Translations under genes and position numbers: made by a program
Notes under the pieces: generated by a model
Databases searched by the model: none
Told to the model about the DNA's origin: nothing
The model's input: the letters and a program-made list of their open reading frames with translations, nothing else
Part shown: positions 11,603-24,802 of the stretch, piece after piece
How the letters are laid out: every line of letters starts with the position of its first letter
Position numbering within the stretch: position 1 is the stretch's first letter
Assembly (NCBI RefSeq): GCF_027941915.1
Contig: NZ_CP116009.1
Span: forward strand, 1,922,001-1,986,000
DNA length: 64,000 bases
Reading direction: 5' to 3'
DNA from: Ramlibacter tataouinensis
GTDB taxonomy: Bacteria; Pseudomonadota; Gammaproteobacteria; Burkholderiales; Burkholderiaceae_C

Positions 11603-11862
11603 GCGGTCGGCTCTCCGGAGGGCTGGGATGACTGCGCCGCGGCGCGCTCGCCGAGGCGCTGCCACACCGCGCGCTTGCCGGCGTCGTCCAGGGACGTCCA
11701 GCCGGCGACCTCGTCGATGGTGCGCAGGCAGCCGTCGCACAGCCCGGTGCGCGGGTCGATGCGGCAGATGCAGACGCAGGGCGAAGGCACCGGCTGCCCG
11801 GGCGGCAGCGCGGCGACTTCGCGCAGCTTGCGCCGCACCTGCCTGGCGGCGGACGACGTCAC
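11599..11862 (-). CDS. DUF1289 domain protein
   Basis: An 87-residue small cysteine-rich protein. The diagnostic pattern PSPCVCICRIDPRTGLCDGC followed by RTIDEVAGW (residues about 26-54) is the DUF1289 signature: four conserved cysteines that could bind a metal or an iron-sulfur cluster. The biochemical role is unknown. The ATG overlaps the stop of the upstream YbaK-type gene by 4 bases, and its own stop overlaps the start of the isomerase gene, so translation is probably coupled. Confidence 0.88.
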   Translation of the reverse strand: MTSSAARQVRRKLREVAALPPGQPVPSPCVCICRIDPRTGLCDGCLRTIDEVAGWTSLDDAGKRAVWQRLGERAAAQSSQPSGEPTA

Positions 11863-12362
11863 GCCGCGGGCTCCTGCACCACGTCGGCGACCGGCGCGCC
11901 CGTGAGGCGCTCCAGGTCCTGCGGCCGCAGCCGGAAGACGCCGTGCGGGTGGCCGGCCGCGGCCCAGATCTCGTCGAAGCGGAACAGTTCGCGGTCGATC
12001 AGCGTCACCGGCGGCTGCGCGTGGCCGACCGGCGACACGCCGCCGATCGAGTAGCCGGTGCGCGACTTGACGAAGTCGGCATCGGCGCGGCCGGTCTTGC
12101 CGACCAGCGCATCGACCTTCTTCTCGTCCACGCGCCGGTCGCCCGAGGTCACCACCAGCACCGCCGCGTCGTCCGACTTGCGGCGGAAGATGATGCTCTT
12201 GGCGATCTGGCCGACCGCGATGCCCAGCGCGTCGGCCGCCTGCTGCGCCGTGCGCGCCGCGTCGTCCAGCATCACGGGCGCGTGCGGGTGGCCCTTGTCC
12301 TGCAGCAGGCGGGCGACCCGCTGGACGCCTTCGGGAAGTGCATTCAATTCAGCGCCGCACAT
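11859..12362 (-). CDS. YbaK/EbsC-family aminoacyl-tRNA deacylase
   Basis: A 167-residue single-domain editing protein related to the INS domain of prolyl-tRNA synthetase. Members hydrolyse mischarged tRNAs such as Cys-tRNA(Pro) or Ala-tRNA(Pro). Key stretches are IAKSIIFRRKSD with the conserved Lys near residue 55, LVVTSGDRRVDEKK, and GYSIGGVSPVGH, the GGVSP loop typical of the family. The exact tRNA substrate cannot be assigned. Its ATG shares one base with the stop of the HMG-CoA lyase gene (TGATG), so it is translationally coupled to a metabolic operon without an obvious functional link. Confidence 0.88.
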   Translation of the reverse strand: MCGAELNALPEGVQRVARLLQDKGHPHAPVMLDDAARTAQQAADALGIAVGQIAKSIIFRRKSDDAAVLVVTSGDRRVDEKKVDALVGKTGRADADFVKSRTGYSIGGVSPVGHAQPPVTLIDRELFRFDEIWAAAGHPHGVFRLRPQDLERLTGAPVADVVQEPAA

Positions 12363-13270
12363 CAGCCGATCCTCTTGTTGAGGATCGCCGTCGCCGCGCG
12401 GGAATTCGGCTGGCGCTGCAGGAAATCGCTGATGTACTTGCCCGCATCGACCAGCTTGTCCAGGTCGATGCCGGTCTCGATGCCCAGCCCGTGCAGCAGG
12501 TAGACCACGTCCTCGGTGGCGACGTTGCCGGTGGCGCCCTTCGCGTAGGGGCAGCCGCCCAGCCCGGCGGACGAGGTGTCGTACTGCCAGATGCCCATCT
12601 CCAGGCAGGCCAGCGTGTTGCCCAGCGCCTGGCCGTAGGTGTCGTGGAAGTGGCCGGAGACGTCGTCGATGGCGTAGTGCTTCAGTGCCGCTTCCATGGC
12701 GGCCTGCACCTTGCGCGGCGTGCCGACGCCAATGGTGTCGGCCACGCCGACGTGCTGCACGCCGATCTGCTGCATCAGGCGCGCCACCATCTCGACCCGC
12801 TCGGGCGCGACCTCGCCCTCGTAGGGACAGCCGACCGCGGTGGAGATCGCGCCGCGAACATGGATGCCTTGGGCCCGCGCCGCTTCCACCACCGGTGCGA
12901 AGCGCTCGATGCTCTCGGCGATCGAGCAGTTGATGTTCTTGCGGCTGAAGGCCTCGCTGGCGGCGCCGAACACCACGATCTCATCGGGGCGGCTCGGCAG
13001 CGCGGCCTCGAAGCCCTTCAGGTTGGGCGTCAGCACCGAGTAGCGCACGTCCGGGCGGCGCTGGATGCCGGCCATCACCTCGGCGGCGTCGGCCATCTGC
13101 GGCACCCACTTGGGCGAGACGAAGCTGGTGACCTCGATCTCCTTCAGGCCGGCGTCCTGCAAGCGGTGCACCAGCCCGATCTTGACTTCGGCGGGCACCT
13201 GGCCCTTCTCGTTCTGCAGCCCGTCGCGCGGGCCGACGTCGACGATCTTGACTCTGGATGGCAGCTTCAT
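12362..13270 (-). CDS. mvaB: Hydroxymethylglutaryl-CoA lyase
   Basis: A 302-residue TIM-barrel lyase of the HMGL family. It splits HMG-CoA into acetoacetate and acetyl-CoA, the last step of leucine breakdown. The opening KIVDVGPRDGLQNEKG carries the metal and catalytic Arg-Asp motif. HFHDTYGQAL holds the metal-binding histidines, and GGCPYAKGATGNVATED near residue 240 carries the catalytic cysteine loop. Length matches bacterial HMGL. It is five bases downstream of the hydroxyacid dehydrogenase gene and shares the operon with both methylcrotonyl-CoA carboxylase subunits and a methylglutaconyl-CoA hydratase. Other names used for this gene are liuE and hmgL. Confidence 0.95.
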   Translation of the reverse strand: MKLPSRVKIVDVGPRDGLQNEKGQVPAEVKIGLVHRLQDAGLKEIEVTSFVSPKWVPQMADAAEVMAGIQRRPDVRYSVLTPNLKGFEAALPSRPDEIVVFGAASEAFSRKNINCSIAESIERFAPVVEAARAQGIHVRGAISTAVGCPYEGEVAPERVEMVARLMQQIGVQHVGVADTIGVGTPRKVQAAMEAALKHYAIDDVSGHFHDTYGQALGNTLACLEMGIWQYDTSSAGLGGCPYAKGATGNVATEDVVYLLHGLGIETGIDLDKLVDAGKYISDFLQRQPNSRAATAILNKRIG

Positions 13271-13275
13271 GGCTT

Positions 13276-14196
13276 TCAGTATCCCTTCTCGCGGTCAACC
13301 ACGCCGGCCACGGGCTCGCCGCGCTCGAGTGCACGGATCTTGCCGGCGATCTGGGCGATGCTCTCGTCGCGCAGGGTGCGCGCCGAGGTGTGCGGGGTCA
13401 GCGTGATCCTGGGGTGGCCCCAGAACGGGTGCTCCGGCGGCGGCGGCTCCTCGCGCAACACGTCCAGCGTGGCGCCGGCGAGCTGGCCTCGGTCGAGCAG
13501 CTCGAGCAGGTCGGGCTCGACCAGGTGGCCGCCGCGCGCCACGTTGACCAGGTAGCCGCCGGGCATCATCCGCCCCAGCGTGTCGCGGTTGAGGATGTCC
13601 CGGGTGTCGGGCGTCAGCGGCAGCAGGCAGACCAGGATCCGGCTGGCCGCCAGGAAGTCCTGGAGCTGCTCGCGGCCGGCGAAGCAGCGCACGCCGTCGA
13701 TGGCCTTGGGCGAACGGCTCCAGCCGTGGACGGTGTACTCGAAGCCCTGCAGCGCCCGCGCCACCCGCGCGCCGAGCACGCCCAGGCCCATGATGCCGAC
13801 CGGCCATTCCGCGCGCAGGCGCGGCCGGCGGAACGACCACCGGCCGGCGCGCATGTCGGCCTCGTAGGCGTCGAGCTCGCGGAAATGGCGGACCACCGCC
13901 TGGCAGACGAACTCGGCCATCTGCACCGACATGCCGGCGTCGTCGAGCCGGACCACCTGCGTGTGCGCCGGCAGCCTCAGCTTCAGCAGCGCATCGACGC
14001 CGGCGCCCATGTTGAACAGGGCTTTCAGCCGCGGCTGGTCGTCCACCAGCTGCTGCAGCGGCGACCACACGACCGCGTAGTCCGCCGGCGGCACGCCGGG
14101 CTGCCACTCGGCGACTTCGGCCTCGGGCAGGGCGGCCTGCAGCCCGTCGAGCCAGGGGCCGGCCTTGTGGGCCGGCGAATGGAACAGGATTCGCAT
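13276..14196 (-). CDS. ghrA: Glyoxylate/hydroxypyruvate reductase A-type D-2-hydroxyacid dehydrogenase
   Basis: A 306-residue NAD(P)-dependent 2-hydroxyacid dehydrogenase of the GhrA type. The start MRILFHSPAH and WSPLQQLVDDQPRLKALF fit the GhrA substrate domain. The dinucleotide fold is GIMGLGVLGARVA near residue 140, NVARGGHLVE supplies the catalytic Arg region, and LTPHTSA near the end supplies the catalytic His. It would reduce glyoxylate or hydroxypyruvate with NADPH. Its place between mccA and mvaB suggests co-regulation with leucine catabolism, but no step of that pathway needs it, so a different 2-keto acid substrate is possible. Start chosen at the ATG 29 bases after the carboxylase gene. 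Confidence 0.87.
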   Translation of the reverse strand: MRILFHSPAHKAGPWLDGLQAALPEAEVAEWQPGVPPADYAVVWSPLQQLVDDQPRLKALFNMGAGVDALLKLRLPAHTQVVRLDDAGMSVQMAEFVCQAVVRHFRELDAYEADMRAGRWSFRRPRLRAEWPVGIMGLGVLGARVARALQGFEYTVHGWSRSPKAIDGVRCFAGREQLQDFLAASRILVCLLPLTPDTRDILNRDTLGRMMPGGYLVNVARGGHLVEPDLLELLDRGQLAGATLDVLREEPPPPEHPFWGHPRITLTPHTSARTLRDESIAQIAGKIRALERGEPVAGVVDREKGY

Positions 14197-14225
14197 GCGG
14201 CGATTGTCGGCGCCCGGTGGCGCCT

Positions 14226-16229
<2,004 letters not shown>

Positions 16230-16239
16230 GGTTTTCTTC

Positions 16240-16875
16240 TCAAGGCAGCCGGGGCGCGCGGCGCCCGGCGAAAAAGTCACGCAACTCGCGCGCCACGGCT
16301 TGCAGGAACTTCAGCAGCAGCACCAGCAGCACGAGGGCCGCGATCACGCTCACGACCAGCACCACGGTGAAGATGGCCGGGTGGGTGGCCGACAGCCACA
16401 GCAGGAACACCACCCAGCCGTCCTCGAACAGCGACACCGCCATGTTGGAGAACGGCTCCGGCGAGGTGTTGACCGCGGCGCGCGTGGTCATCTTGGTGGC
16501 ATGGCTGGTGGCGGCCAGCCCGCCGCCCACCAGCGCCGCGATCCAGGCCATCGCCGTGCTGTCGGCGCCCAGCGCGCCCGCCGCCAGCGCGGCACCGGCG
16601 GGAATGCGGATCACGGTGTGGACCGCATCCCAGGCCGAATCCAGGTACGGGATCTTGTCGGCGAAGAACTCGACGAACAGCATGAAGCCGCTGGCGCCCA
16701 GCACGGCCGGGTGCTGCAGCACGTGCAGGCCGGCCGGCAGCTCGATCCAGCCCATGAAGCCGGCCAGTCCGGTGAAGAACACCGCCGCGTACAGCCGGAA
16801 ACCGCTGGCAAAGCCCAGCGCCGCCGCCAGCGCCAGGAACTGCGGAGGGTCGATCAGGGCGGGGATGCCGTCCAT
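16240..16875 (-). CDS. DUF4126 family membrane protein
   Basis: A 211-residue integral membrane protein with four to six predicted helices: ALAAALGFASGFRLYAAVFF, AVLGASGFMLFVEFFAD, a central alanine/glycine-rich pair, and a long C-terminal helix rich in Val and Leu before the basic end RELRDFFAGRRAPRLP. The segment SGFRLYAAVF followed by FFADKIPYLDSAWD is characteristic of DUF4126. Function is unknown. It is inserted between the hydratase and mccA with gaps of only 16 and 10 bases, so it is made with the leucine-degradation enzymes. This is a recurrent neighbour in related bacteria as I recall, but its role is not established. Confidence 0.88.
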   Translation of the reverse strand: MDGIPALIDPPQFLALAAALGFASGFRLYAAVFFTGLAGFMGWIELPAGLHVLQHPAVLGASGFMLFVEFFADKIPYLDSAWDAVHTVIRIPAGAALAAGALGADSTAMAWIAALVGGGLAATSHATKMTTRAAVNTSPEPFSNMAVSLFEDGWVVFLLWLSATHPAIFTVVLVVSVIAALVLLVLLLKFLQAVARELRDFFAGRRAPRLP

Positions 16876-16891
16876 TGGCAGTGCCGGACCA

Positions 16892-17680
16892 TCACCCCTG
16901 CGGCAGCAGCCAGCCGGGCTTGCGCTTTTCCAGGAAGGAGCGCAGGCCTTCGCGCGCCTCGTCGCTGGCGCGGATGTCGGCGATGCCCTCCACCGTGCGG
17001 CGGATCAAGCCGGCGCTGATCTCGTGACCGGCGACGTCGTGCACCAGCGCCTTGCAGGCCTTGACGGCCGCCGGCCCGGCCTGGACCAGCGCCTGCGCCA
17101 GCTCGGCGACCTTGGCGTCGAGCTGGGCCGCGGGCACGACCTCGTGCACCAGGCCCAGGCGGTGCGCCTCGGCGGCGCCGAAGCGCTCGGCGGTGAGGAA
17201 CCAGCGGTGCGCCGCGCGCGCGCCCATGGCGCGGATCACGTACGGGCTGATCGTCGCCGGGATCAGCCCCAGCTTCACTTCGCTCAGGCAGAAGTGCGCG
17301 CTGTCCACCGCCACCGCCATGTCGCAGGCGCTGACCAGCCCCATGCCGCCGGCATAGACGTCGCCGTGGATGCGGGCGATGGTCGGCTGGGGCAGCCGGT
17401 ACAGCACCTCCAGCATGCGCGCCATGCCGCTGGCGTCCTCGATGTTCTGCTCGCGCGTGTAGTCGGCCACGCGCTTCATCCAGTTCAGGTCGGCGCCGGC
17501 ACAGAACGCGCTGCCGCTGCCGGCCAGCACGACGCAGCGCACCTCGGGCCGCTTGCCCAGCTCCAGCAGGACGGCGGTGAGCTCGGTGATCACCTCGTCG
17601 TTGAAGGCGTTGCGCATCTCGGGCCGGTTGAGCGTGAGCGTGGTCACGCCGCCGGCGGTGGTCAGGAGCAGGTGCTTCAT
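16892..17680 (-). CDS. liuC: Methylglutaconyl-CoA hydratase (enoyl-CoA hydratase family)
   Basis: A 262-residue crotonase-fold protein. FCAGADLNWMKR near residues 59-70 forms the first half of the oxyanion hole and is typical of methylglutaconyl-CoA hydratases. HGDVYAGGMGLVSACDMAVA gives the second half, and SEVKLGLIPATISPYV the catalytic Glu region. It hydrates 3-methylglutaconyl-CoA to HMG-CoA. The position between mccB (55 bases upstream) and DUF4126/mccA supports the assignment. A general enoyl-CoA hydratase is the alternative if context is ignored. Confidence 0.92.
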   Translation of the reverse strand: MKHLLLTTAGGVTTLTLNRPEMRNAFNDEVITELTAVLLELGKRPEVRCVVLAGSGSAFCAGADLNWMKRVADYTREQNIEDASGMARMLEVLYRLPQPTIARIHGDVYAGGMGLVSACDMAVAVDSAHFCLSEVKLGLIPATISPYVIRAMGARAAHRWFLTAERFGAAEAHRLGLVHEVVPAAQLDAKVAELAQALVQAGPAAVKACKALVHDVAGHEISAGLIRRTVEGIADIRASDEAREGLRSFLEKRKPGWLLPQG

Positions 17681-17735
17681 CGGGGTCCTTTCCAGTTCGT
17701 GGTGGGCGGGTTCGCGCCGCGGACGCGGAGCAGCC

Positions 17736-19343
<1,608 letters not shown>

Positions 19344-19439
19344 GTGTTTCTCGCGGGAGCGGACCGCAGCCCGGGAGACTACGCCAGCCCGCGGCCGCCC
19401 GGCTGCCGCGCGAGTTGCAAATCGTGCCACACTGAGCTC

Positions 19440-20498
19440 ATGTCTTCCGCCGCCGGGCGGGCGCCCGGGCCGGCCCCGGCCGCCGCCACGCCCATCGCCT
19501 TTGCCCGAGCCATCGTTGCCGCGTACCGGCGCTACGGCGGAGCGCCGGACGAGGCCCTGCGGACGGCACGGATCGCGCCAGCGCAATTGCGCCAGCCGCA
19601 AGGCCGCATGACGGCACGCCAGATGGAGCTGCTGTCGGCCGCGGCCATGCAGGAGCTCGACGACGAAGGGCTGGGTGCGTTCAGCCGGAAGCTGCCCTGG
19701 GGCAGCTACGGCCTGCTGGCGCGCGCCTCGCTCACGGCGCCCGATCTGGGGGTGGCGCTGGGCCGCTGGTGCCGGCACCACGGCCTGCTGGTCCCGGACA
19801 TCCGGCTCGAGCTGGCCACCACCGGCGACAGCGCCGTGGTCCGCCTGCACGAGCTCGTGCCGCTGCAGCCGGCCGCCCGCGAGCTGTCGATCGCCTTCAT
19901 CCTGCGCAACGTGCATGGGCTGGCCTGCTGGTACGTCGACTCGCGCATCCCGCTGCAGGGGGCGGACTTCCCGTTCGCGGCGCCGCCCCACGCCGACGCC
20001 TATGCGCACATGTTCCCCGGCGGGCCGCTGTCGTTCGGCCAGGCGCCGGCTTCGATCCGCTTCGATGCCCGCTACCTGGCCCTGCCGCTGCGGCGCGACG
20101 AGAAGGCCCTGAGCCAGCTGCTGCGCCAGCGTGCGCTGAGCGTCACGGTGCTGCAGTACCGGCGCGACCGGCTGCTGGTGCCGCAGGTGCGGCAGGCGCT
20201 GGCCGCCCACCCCGGCCGCAGCCACAGCGCCGAGTCGGTGGCCGGCCTGCTGCACCTGTCGGCGCGCACCCTGCACCGGCAGCTCAAGGCCGAAGGGGCC
20301 AGCCTGCAGCAGCTCAAGGACGAGGTGCGGTTCGATCTCGCGCGCGACCTGCTGCTGCGCACGGCGCGGCCGCTCAAGCAGGTGGCGGTGGCGGCCGGCT
20401 TTCGCAACGAGAAGAGCTTCGCGCGCGCCTTCAAGGCCCGGATGGGCGCGGCGCCGGGCGAGTTCCGCGCGGCGGGCGGCTCCTCGAGCCGGGTCTGA
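19440..20498 (+). CDS. AraC-family transcriptional regulator, probably of the leucine-degradation operon
   Basis: A 352-residue regulator of the OruR/ArgR-like AraC subgroup. The N-terminal 230 residues match the sensor domain of that group, with [17 protein letters not shown] at the start and [18 protein letters not shown] in the middle. The C-terminal 100 residues hold two helix-turn-helix units, [20 protein letters not shown] and [20 protein letters not shown], ending with the typical [13 protein letters not shown]. It is transcribed divergently from mccB, so it probably controls that operon in response to a leucine or isovalerate intermediate. That is inference from position only. The ATG at 19440 was used because the longer frame upstream is antisense to mccB. 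Confidence 0.9.
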   Translation: MSSAAGRAPGPAPAAATPIAFARAIVAAYRRYGGAPDEALRTARIAPAQLRQPQGRMTARQMELLSAAAMQELDDEGLGAFSRKLPWGSYGLLARASLTAPDLGVALGRWCRHHGLLVPDIRLELATTGDSAVVRLHELVPLQPAARELSIAFILRNVHGLACWYVDSRIPLQGADFPFAAPPHADAYAHMFPGGPLSFGQAPASIRFDARYLALPLRRDEKALSQLLRQRALSVTVLQYRRDRLLVPQVRQALAAHPGRSHSAESVAGLLHLSARTLHRQLKAEGASLQQLKDEVRFDLARDLLLRTARPLKQVAVAAGFRNEKSFARAFKARMGAAPGEFRAAGGSSSRV

Positions 20499-20600
20499 AG
20501 CTGGGCGGACGGCGCCGGATCAGGCCCTGCACGCGCCGCTAACGGAGCCGGGCGGGAGGCGGGCGTCAGTTACGCACTGCCCCGCGACCCGCTTGGGGAT

Positions 20601-21428
20601 TCAGGCGCCGGTGCCGGACGCCGAGGTACGCAGGGTGCCGGGCTGGACGCTGCCGACACCGGGGCCGCCGACACGCAGCTCGCTGCCTTCGACGAACACC
20701 GGGGTACCCACGGCCAGCGGCTCGGACCGGCGCAGGGTGCGCACGCTGCCGTCTTCCATGCGCACCTGCACGTCGTAGGCAACGGTGGAACGCGCGCGCT
20801 TCTCGACCTCGTGGCCGGCCAGTCCGCCGCCCACGGCGCCGACCACGGCCATCGCCTTCTTGCCGTTGCCGCCGCCGACCTGGTTGCCCAGCAGGCCACC
20901 GACCAGGGCGCCGCCGACCGCGCCCAGGCCGGTGCCCTGGCCCTTTTCCTTCACCTCATGCACGGCCAGCACCGTGCCGCAGGTGGCGCAGATGGCCGCG
21001 CGGGTGGTCTGGACCGGGGCCGGCGGTGCATAGACCGGCGCTTGCGCGACGACCTGCGGCGCCTGCTGCACGGGCGCCGGGGCTGGCTGGCGATGGACCT
21101 GCTGCACCGGGGCCGGCTTGGGCGGTGCCGGCCGCGCCACCTTGGCCGGGGCGGGGGCCGGCTCGGGCTGGGCTGCCGGCGCGGCCGCCTGCGGTTGAGC
21201 CGGGGCGAACTGCTGCTGGCCGGCCACCTGGGTCGGCGCGAGCTGCGCCGCGGCCGCGACCTGGGTTGGCTCGGGCTTGTCGATGGAACGCATCACCAGC
21301 GCGCCGGCTAGGCCGGCCGTGGCCAGGGCCAGGGTTCCCACCATCACCCACACGGCGCGGGGCACCGCGGCCAGCGAGGAAGGGGGGGTGGCGGAAGCGG
21401 AAGCGTTGGGGTTCAGGGCTGCGGACAT
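20601..21428 (-). CDS. Glycine-zipper 2TM domain protein with N-terminal membrane anchor
   Basis: A 275-residue envelope protein. A single transmembrane helix lies near residues 28-47 (VWVMVGTLALATAGLAGALV). A long Ala/Pro/Gln-rich stretch follows, of the kind that spans the periplasm. Then comes a CATCGTV cysteine pair near residue 145 and the glycine-zipper segment GAVGGALVGGLLGNQVGGGN, with a second GAVGGGLAGHEVE. The C-terminal part ends in a short conserved domain with FVEGSELRVG. Related proteins (SlyB/Rcp-type) sit in the envelope and affect its integrity, but a precise role is unknown. The end faces the AraC gene, 102 bases away. Upstream, CCGTTTATAACGG at 21451-21463 forms a 5-bp stem and may be part of its promoter region. 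Confidence 0.82.
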   Translation of the reverse strand: MSAALNPNASASATPPSSLAAVPRAVWVMVGTLALATAGLAGALVMRSIDKPEPTQVAAAAQLAPTQVAGQQQFAPAQPQAAAPAAQPEPAPAPAKVARPAPPKPAPVQQVHRQPAPAPVQQAPQVVAQAPVYAPPAPVQTTRAAICATCGTVLAVHEVKEKGQGTGLGAVGGALVGGLLGNQVGGGNGKKAMAVVGAVGGGLAGHEVEKRARSTVAYDVQVRMEDGSVRTLRRSEPLAVGTPVFVEGSELRVGGPGVGSVQPGTLRTSASGTGA

Positions 21429-21540
21429 GGTTGGGCTCGTGGTTGTTCGTCCGTTTATAACGGCCGAGTTTGTACGGCGAGCACTTCGCTTGAGTTGACT
21501 TTGTGTCGCTTGGTGACGCGCCCGAGCGCCGCCGCCGGCT

Positions 21541-22158
21541 TCAACTGTCGAGCCAGCGCGTGATCGGCGCCCACTGGGCGAGGTCGCGCTCGACCCGCGC
21601 CGGCGCCAGGTCGAACACGGTCAGCCCGCGGGCGGCCAGGTGCACGTAGTTCTGGGTCGGCCGCAGCTCGCCGAGCACCGGCAGGCCCAGGCCCTTGACG
21701 AAGGCCTGCAGCTGATCGGCCGCCAGCGTGCGGGGGTCGACCCGGTTGCCGACGATGGCCACCGGCAGGCCGCTGGTCTTGTGGTGCCCGGCCAACTCAT
21801 CCAAAAAGGCGCGGGTGGCGAAGATGTCGAACACGCTCGGCGACAGCGGCACCACCACCTTGCTGGCCGATTCGAGCAGCGCCCGCAGCTCCTTGCCGTG
21901 CAGCCCGGCCGGGGTGTCGATCACGACGTGGGTCGTGCCCTTGGGTGGCCGGGCGAGCTTGCCGTCGCCGACCTCCCAGCCCTGGATGGGCCGGGCCGCC
22001 GGTGGACGCAGGTTCAGCCAGAGCCGGCTCGATTGCTGGCGGTCGGCGTCGCCCAGCATGACCGCATGACCCTGGCTGGCGAAATGACCCGCGATGTGGG
22101 TGGCGACGGTGGACTTCCCGACACCGCCCTTGGGATTGGCAACGACCACGACCGGCAT
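21541..22158 (-). CDS. Orphan ParA-family ATPase
   Basis: A 205-residue deviant-Walker ATPase. The P-loop NPKGGVGKSTVATHIAGHF includes the signature Lys of the ParA/MinD group, GDADRQQSS is the switch I region, and VVIDTPAGL is the switch II Asp. There is no ParB partner or origin-like repeat nearby, so it is not a chromosome partition pair. Such orphan ParA proteins position cell-pole or chemosensory structures, or act on small replicons, and the cargo here is unknown. The chosen ATG starts the P-loop strand. The longer upstream frame has no similarity to the family. Confidence 0.88.
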   Translation of the reverse strand: MPVVVVANPKGGVGKSTVATHIAGHFASQGHAVMLGDADRQQSSRLWLNLRPPAARPIQGWEVGDGKLARPPKGTTHVVIDTPAGLHGKELRALLESASKVVVPLSPSVFDIFATRAFLDELAGHHKTSGLPVAIVGNRVDPRTLAADQLQAFVKGLGLPVLGELRPTQNYVHLAARGLTVFDLAPARVERDLAQWAPITRWLDS

Positions 22159-22247
22159 GGGCACCTCCGAAGGGAGCGGTCCATGTTCGGGCAGGGCCGC
22201 TTGCGCGCCATGGTAACCGCACGGATGAGCCGCCCCTTGCGGGCGGG

Positions 22248-23009
22248 TCAAGCAGCCAGGAAGCCGTCCCAGGTCAGCTTCAGCCCGGTCAGCAGCATGC
22301 CCAGGTAGACCAGCCGGTAGAACAGCCGGGGCTGGATGCGGTGCGCCAGCTTGACGCCGACCAGCACGCCGACCGGCGCCAGCGGCAGCAGCACGGCGGA
22401 GGTCGCCATGTTGCGCAGGTCCAGCAGGCCCAGCCAGGCATACGGGATCCACTTGCTCAGGTTGATGGCGAAGAAGAACACCGCCATCGAGGCCGTGTAA
22501 GCGGTGGGCGCCAGCCGCATCGGCAGCACGTAGGCGTTGACCGGCGGCCCGCCCGCATGGGCAATGAAGCTGGTGAAGCCGGAGGTGGTGGTCAGCAGCG
22601 CGCCCACCCAGGTCGGCGGCGCCGGGCTGTCGGGCCGGGGTGGAAACAGCAGCCGCTGGGCCAGGAACACCAGGGTGAAGACGCCCACGATGCCGGCCAC
22701 CAGGCGCGCATCCAGCAGCTTGAACAGCAGGGTGCCGACGACGGTGCCGAGCAGGCCGAACGGCAGCAGGAAGCGGATCAGCTTCCAGTCGAAGTGGCCG
22801 CGCCAGGCGCGCAGGCCCAGCACGTCCATCACGAACAGCAGCGGCATCAGGATGGCCGCCGCCTGCGGCACCGTGACCGACAGCGCCATCAGCGGCACCG
22901 CCAGCGAGCCGAAGCCGGCGCCGAAGCCGCTCTTGCTGATCCCCAGCAGCAGGACGGCGGGAATCGCGACCGCGTAGAAGCCCGCGTCGGTGATCAGCGG
23001 GAAGTCCAA
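22248..23009 (-). CDS. TSUP-family sulfite exporter TauE/SafE-like permease
   Basis: A 253-residue membrane protein with about eight predicted helices, of the TauE/SafE (DUF81) family, which moves sulfite, sulfoacetate or related small anions. The first repeat has AVLLLGISKSGFGAGFGSLAVP, and the matching second half has TSGFTSFIAHAGGPPVNAYVLP, the two characteristic repeats. The start is uncertain. I use TTG at 23009 because the fold begins there (DFPLITDAGFYAVAIP) and it falls 7 bases after the thiolase stop. The first ATG upstream, at 23081, would overlap the thiolase gene by 65 bases and adds an unrelated Arg/Ser-rich tail. Substrate is unknown. Confidence 0.82.
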   Translation of the reverse strand: MDFPLITDAGFYAVAIPAVLLLGISKSGFGAGFGSLAVPLMALSVTVPQAAAILMPLLFVMDVLGLRAWRGHFDWKLIRFLLPFGLLGTVVGTLLFKLLDARLVAGIVGVFTLVFLAQRLLFPPRPDSPAPPTWVGALLTTTSGFTSFIAHAGGPPVNAYVLPMRLAPTAYTASMAVFFFAINLSKWIPYAWLGLLDLRNMATSAVLLPLAPVGVLVGVKLAHRIQPRLFYRLVYLGMLLTGLKLTWDGFLAA

Positions 23010-23016
23010 GGCGGGT

Positions 23017-24222
<1,206 letters not shown>

Positions 24223-24300
24223 GGAGGCTCCGGTGGGCCGATATGGATTCGGCGCGAAGCGACGATTTTCGCCCACCCGTGCCGGTGTTAGCCTAGGCCC

Positions 24301-24735
24301 ATGTTCAATCCTTCACAGCAGGACGTGCGGCGCTTCTTCTGCGACGTGCACGCCCGGGCGCGCGCCGGCCAGCCGCTGGATGCGCTGCAGACGCTGGCCA
24401 GCCAGTGGCTGCTGGAGCATCCCGAGTACGACCCCGACCTGGCCGACGCGGATGCCGCCGTGGCGCGCGTGTACGACGGCGGCGACGGCCAGTCCAACCC
24501 CTTCCTGCACCTGTCGATGCACCTGTCGATCAGCGAGCAGTGCTCGATCGACCAGCCGCGCGGCATCCGCCAGGCCGTGGAGCTGCTGGCGGCGCGCCGC
24601 GGCTCGCTGCACGACGCCCACCACGAGGCCATGGAGTGCCTGGGCCAGATGCTGTGGGAAAGCCAGCGCGCCGGCCGCCCGCCCGACGGCGACGCCTACG
24701 TGGCCTGCGTGCAGCGCCGGGCCACCAAGGACTGA
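24301..24735 (+). CDS. DUF1841 family protein
   Basis: A 144-residue soluble protein of the DUF1841 family. The start MFNPSQQDVRRFFCDVH and the middle NPFLHLSMHLSISEQCSIDQ followed by PRGIR are characteristic. The rest is helical, with several His and Glu residues (DAHHEAMECLGQMLWE) that could bind metal. Function is unknown. It is transcribed alone, divergent from the thiolase gene, and ends at a strong terminator hairpin. An antisense frame over the same bases is a high-GC artefact. Confidence 0.88.
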   Translation: MFNPSQQDVRRFFCDVHARARAGQPLDALQTLASQWLLEHPEYDPDLADADAAVARVYDGGDGQSNPFLHLSMHLSISEQCSIDQPRGIRQAVELLAARRGSLHDAHHEAMECLGQMLWESQRAGRPPDGDAYVACVQRRATKD

Positions 24736-24755
24736 CAAGGGCGCCCCCACAACGG

Positions 24756-24790
24756 ACAAGGCCCGCCGGAGGCGGGCCTTGTTTCCTGTT
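24756..24790 (+). terminator. Rho-independent terminator between DUF1841 and cytochrome c4 genes
   Basis: A 12-bp perfect stem, ACAAGGCCCGCC pairing with GGCGGGCCTTGT, with a 3-base loop, followed by a T-rich tail on the plus strand. The other strand has GGCC-rich sequence and fewer T residues. It lies between convergent genes and may serve both. Confidence 0.85.
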
Positions 24791-24802
24791 GGTGCGAAGC
24801 GC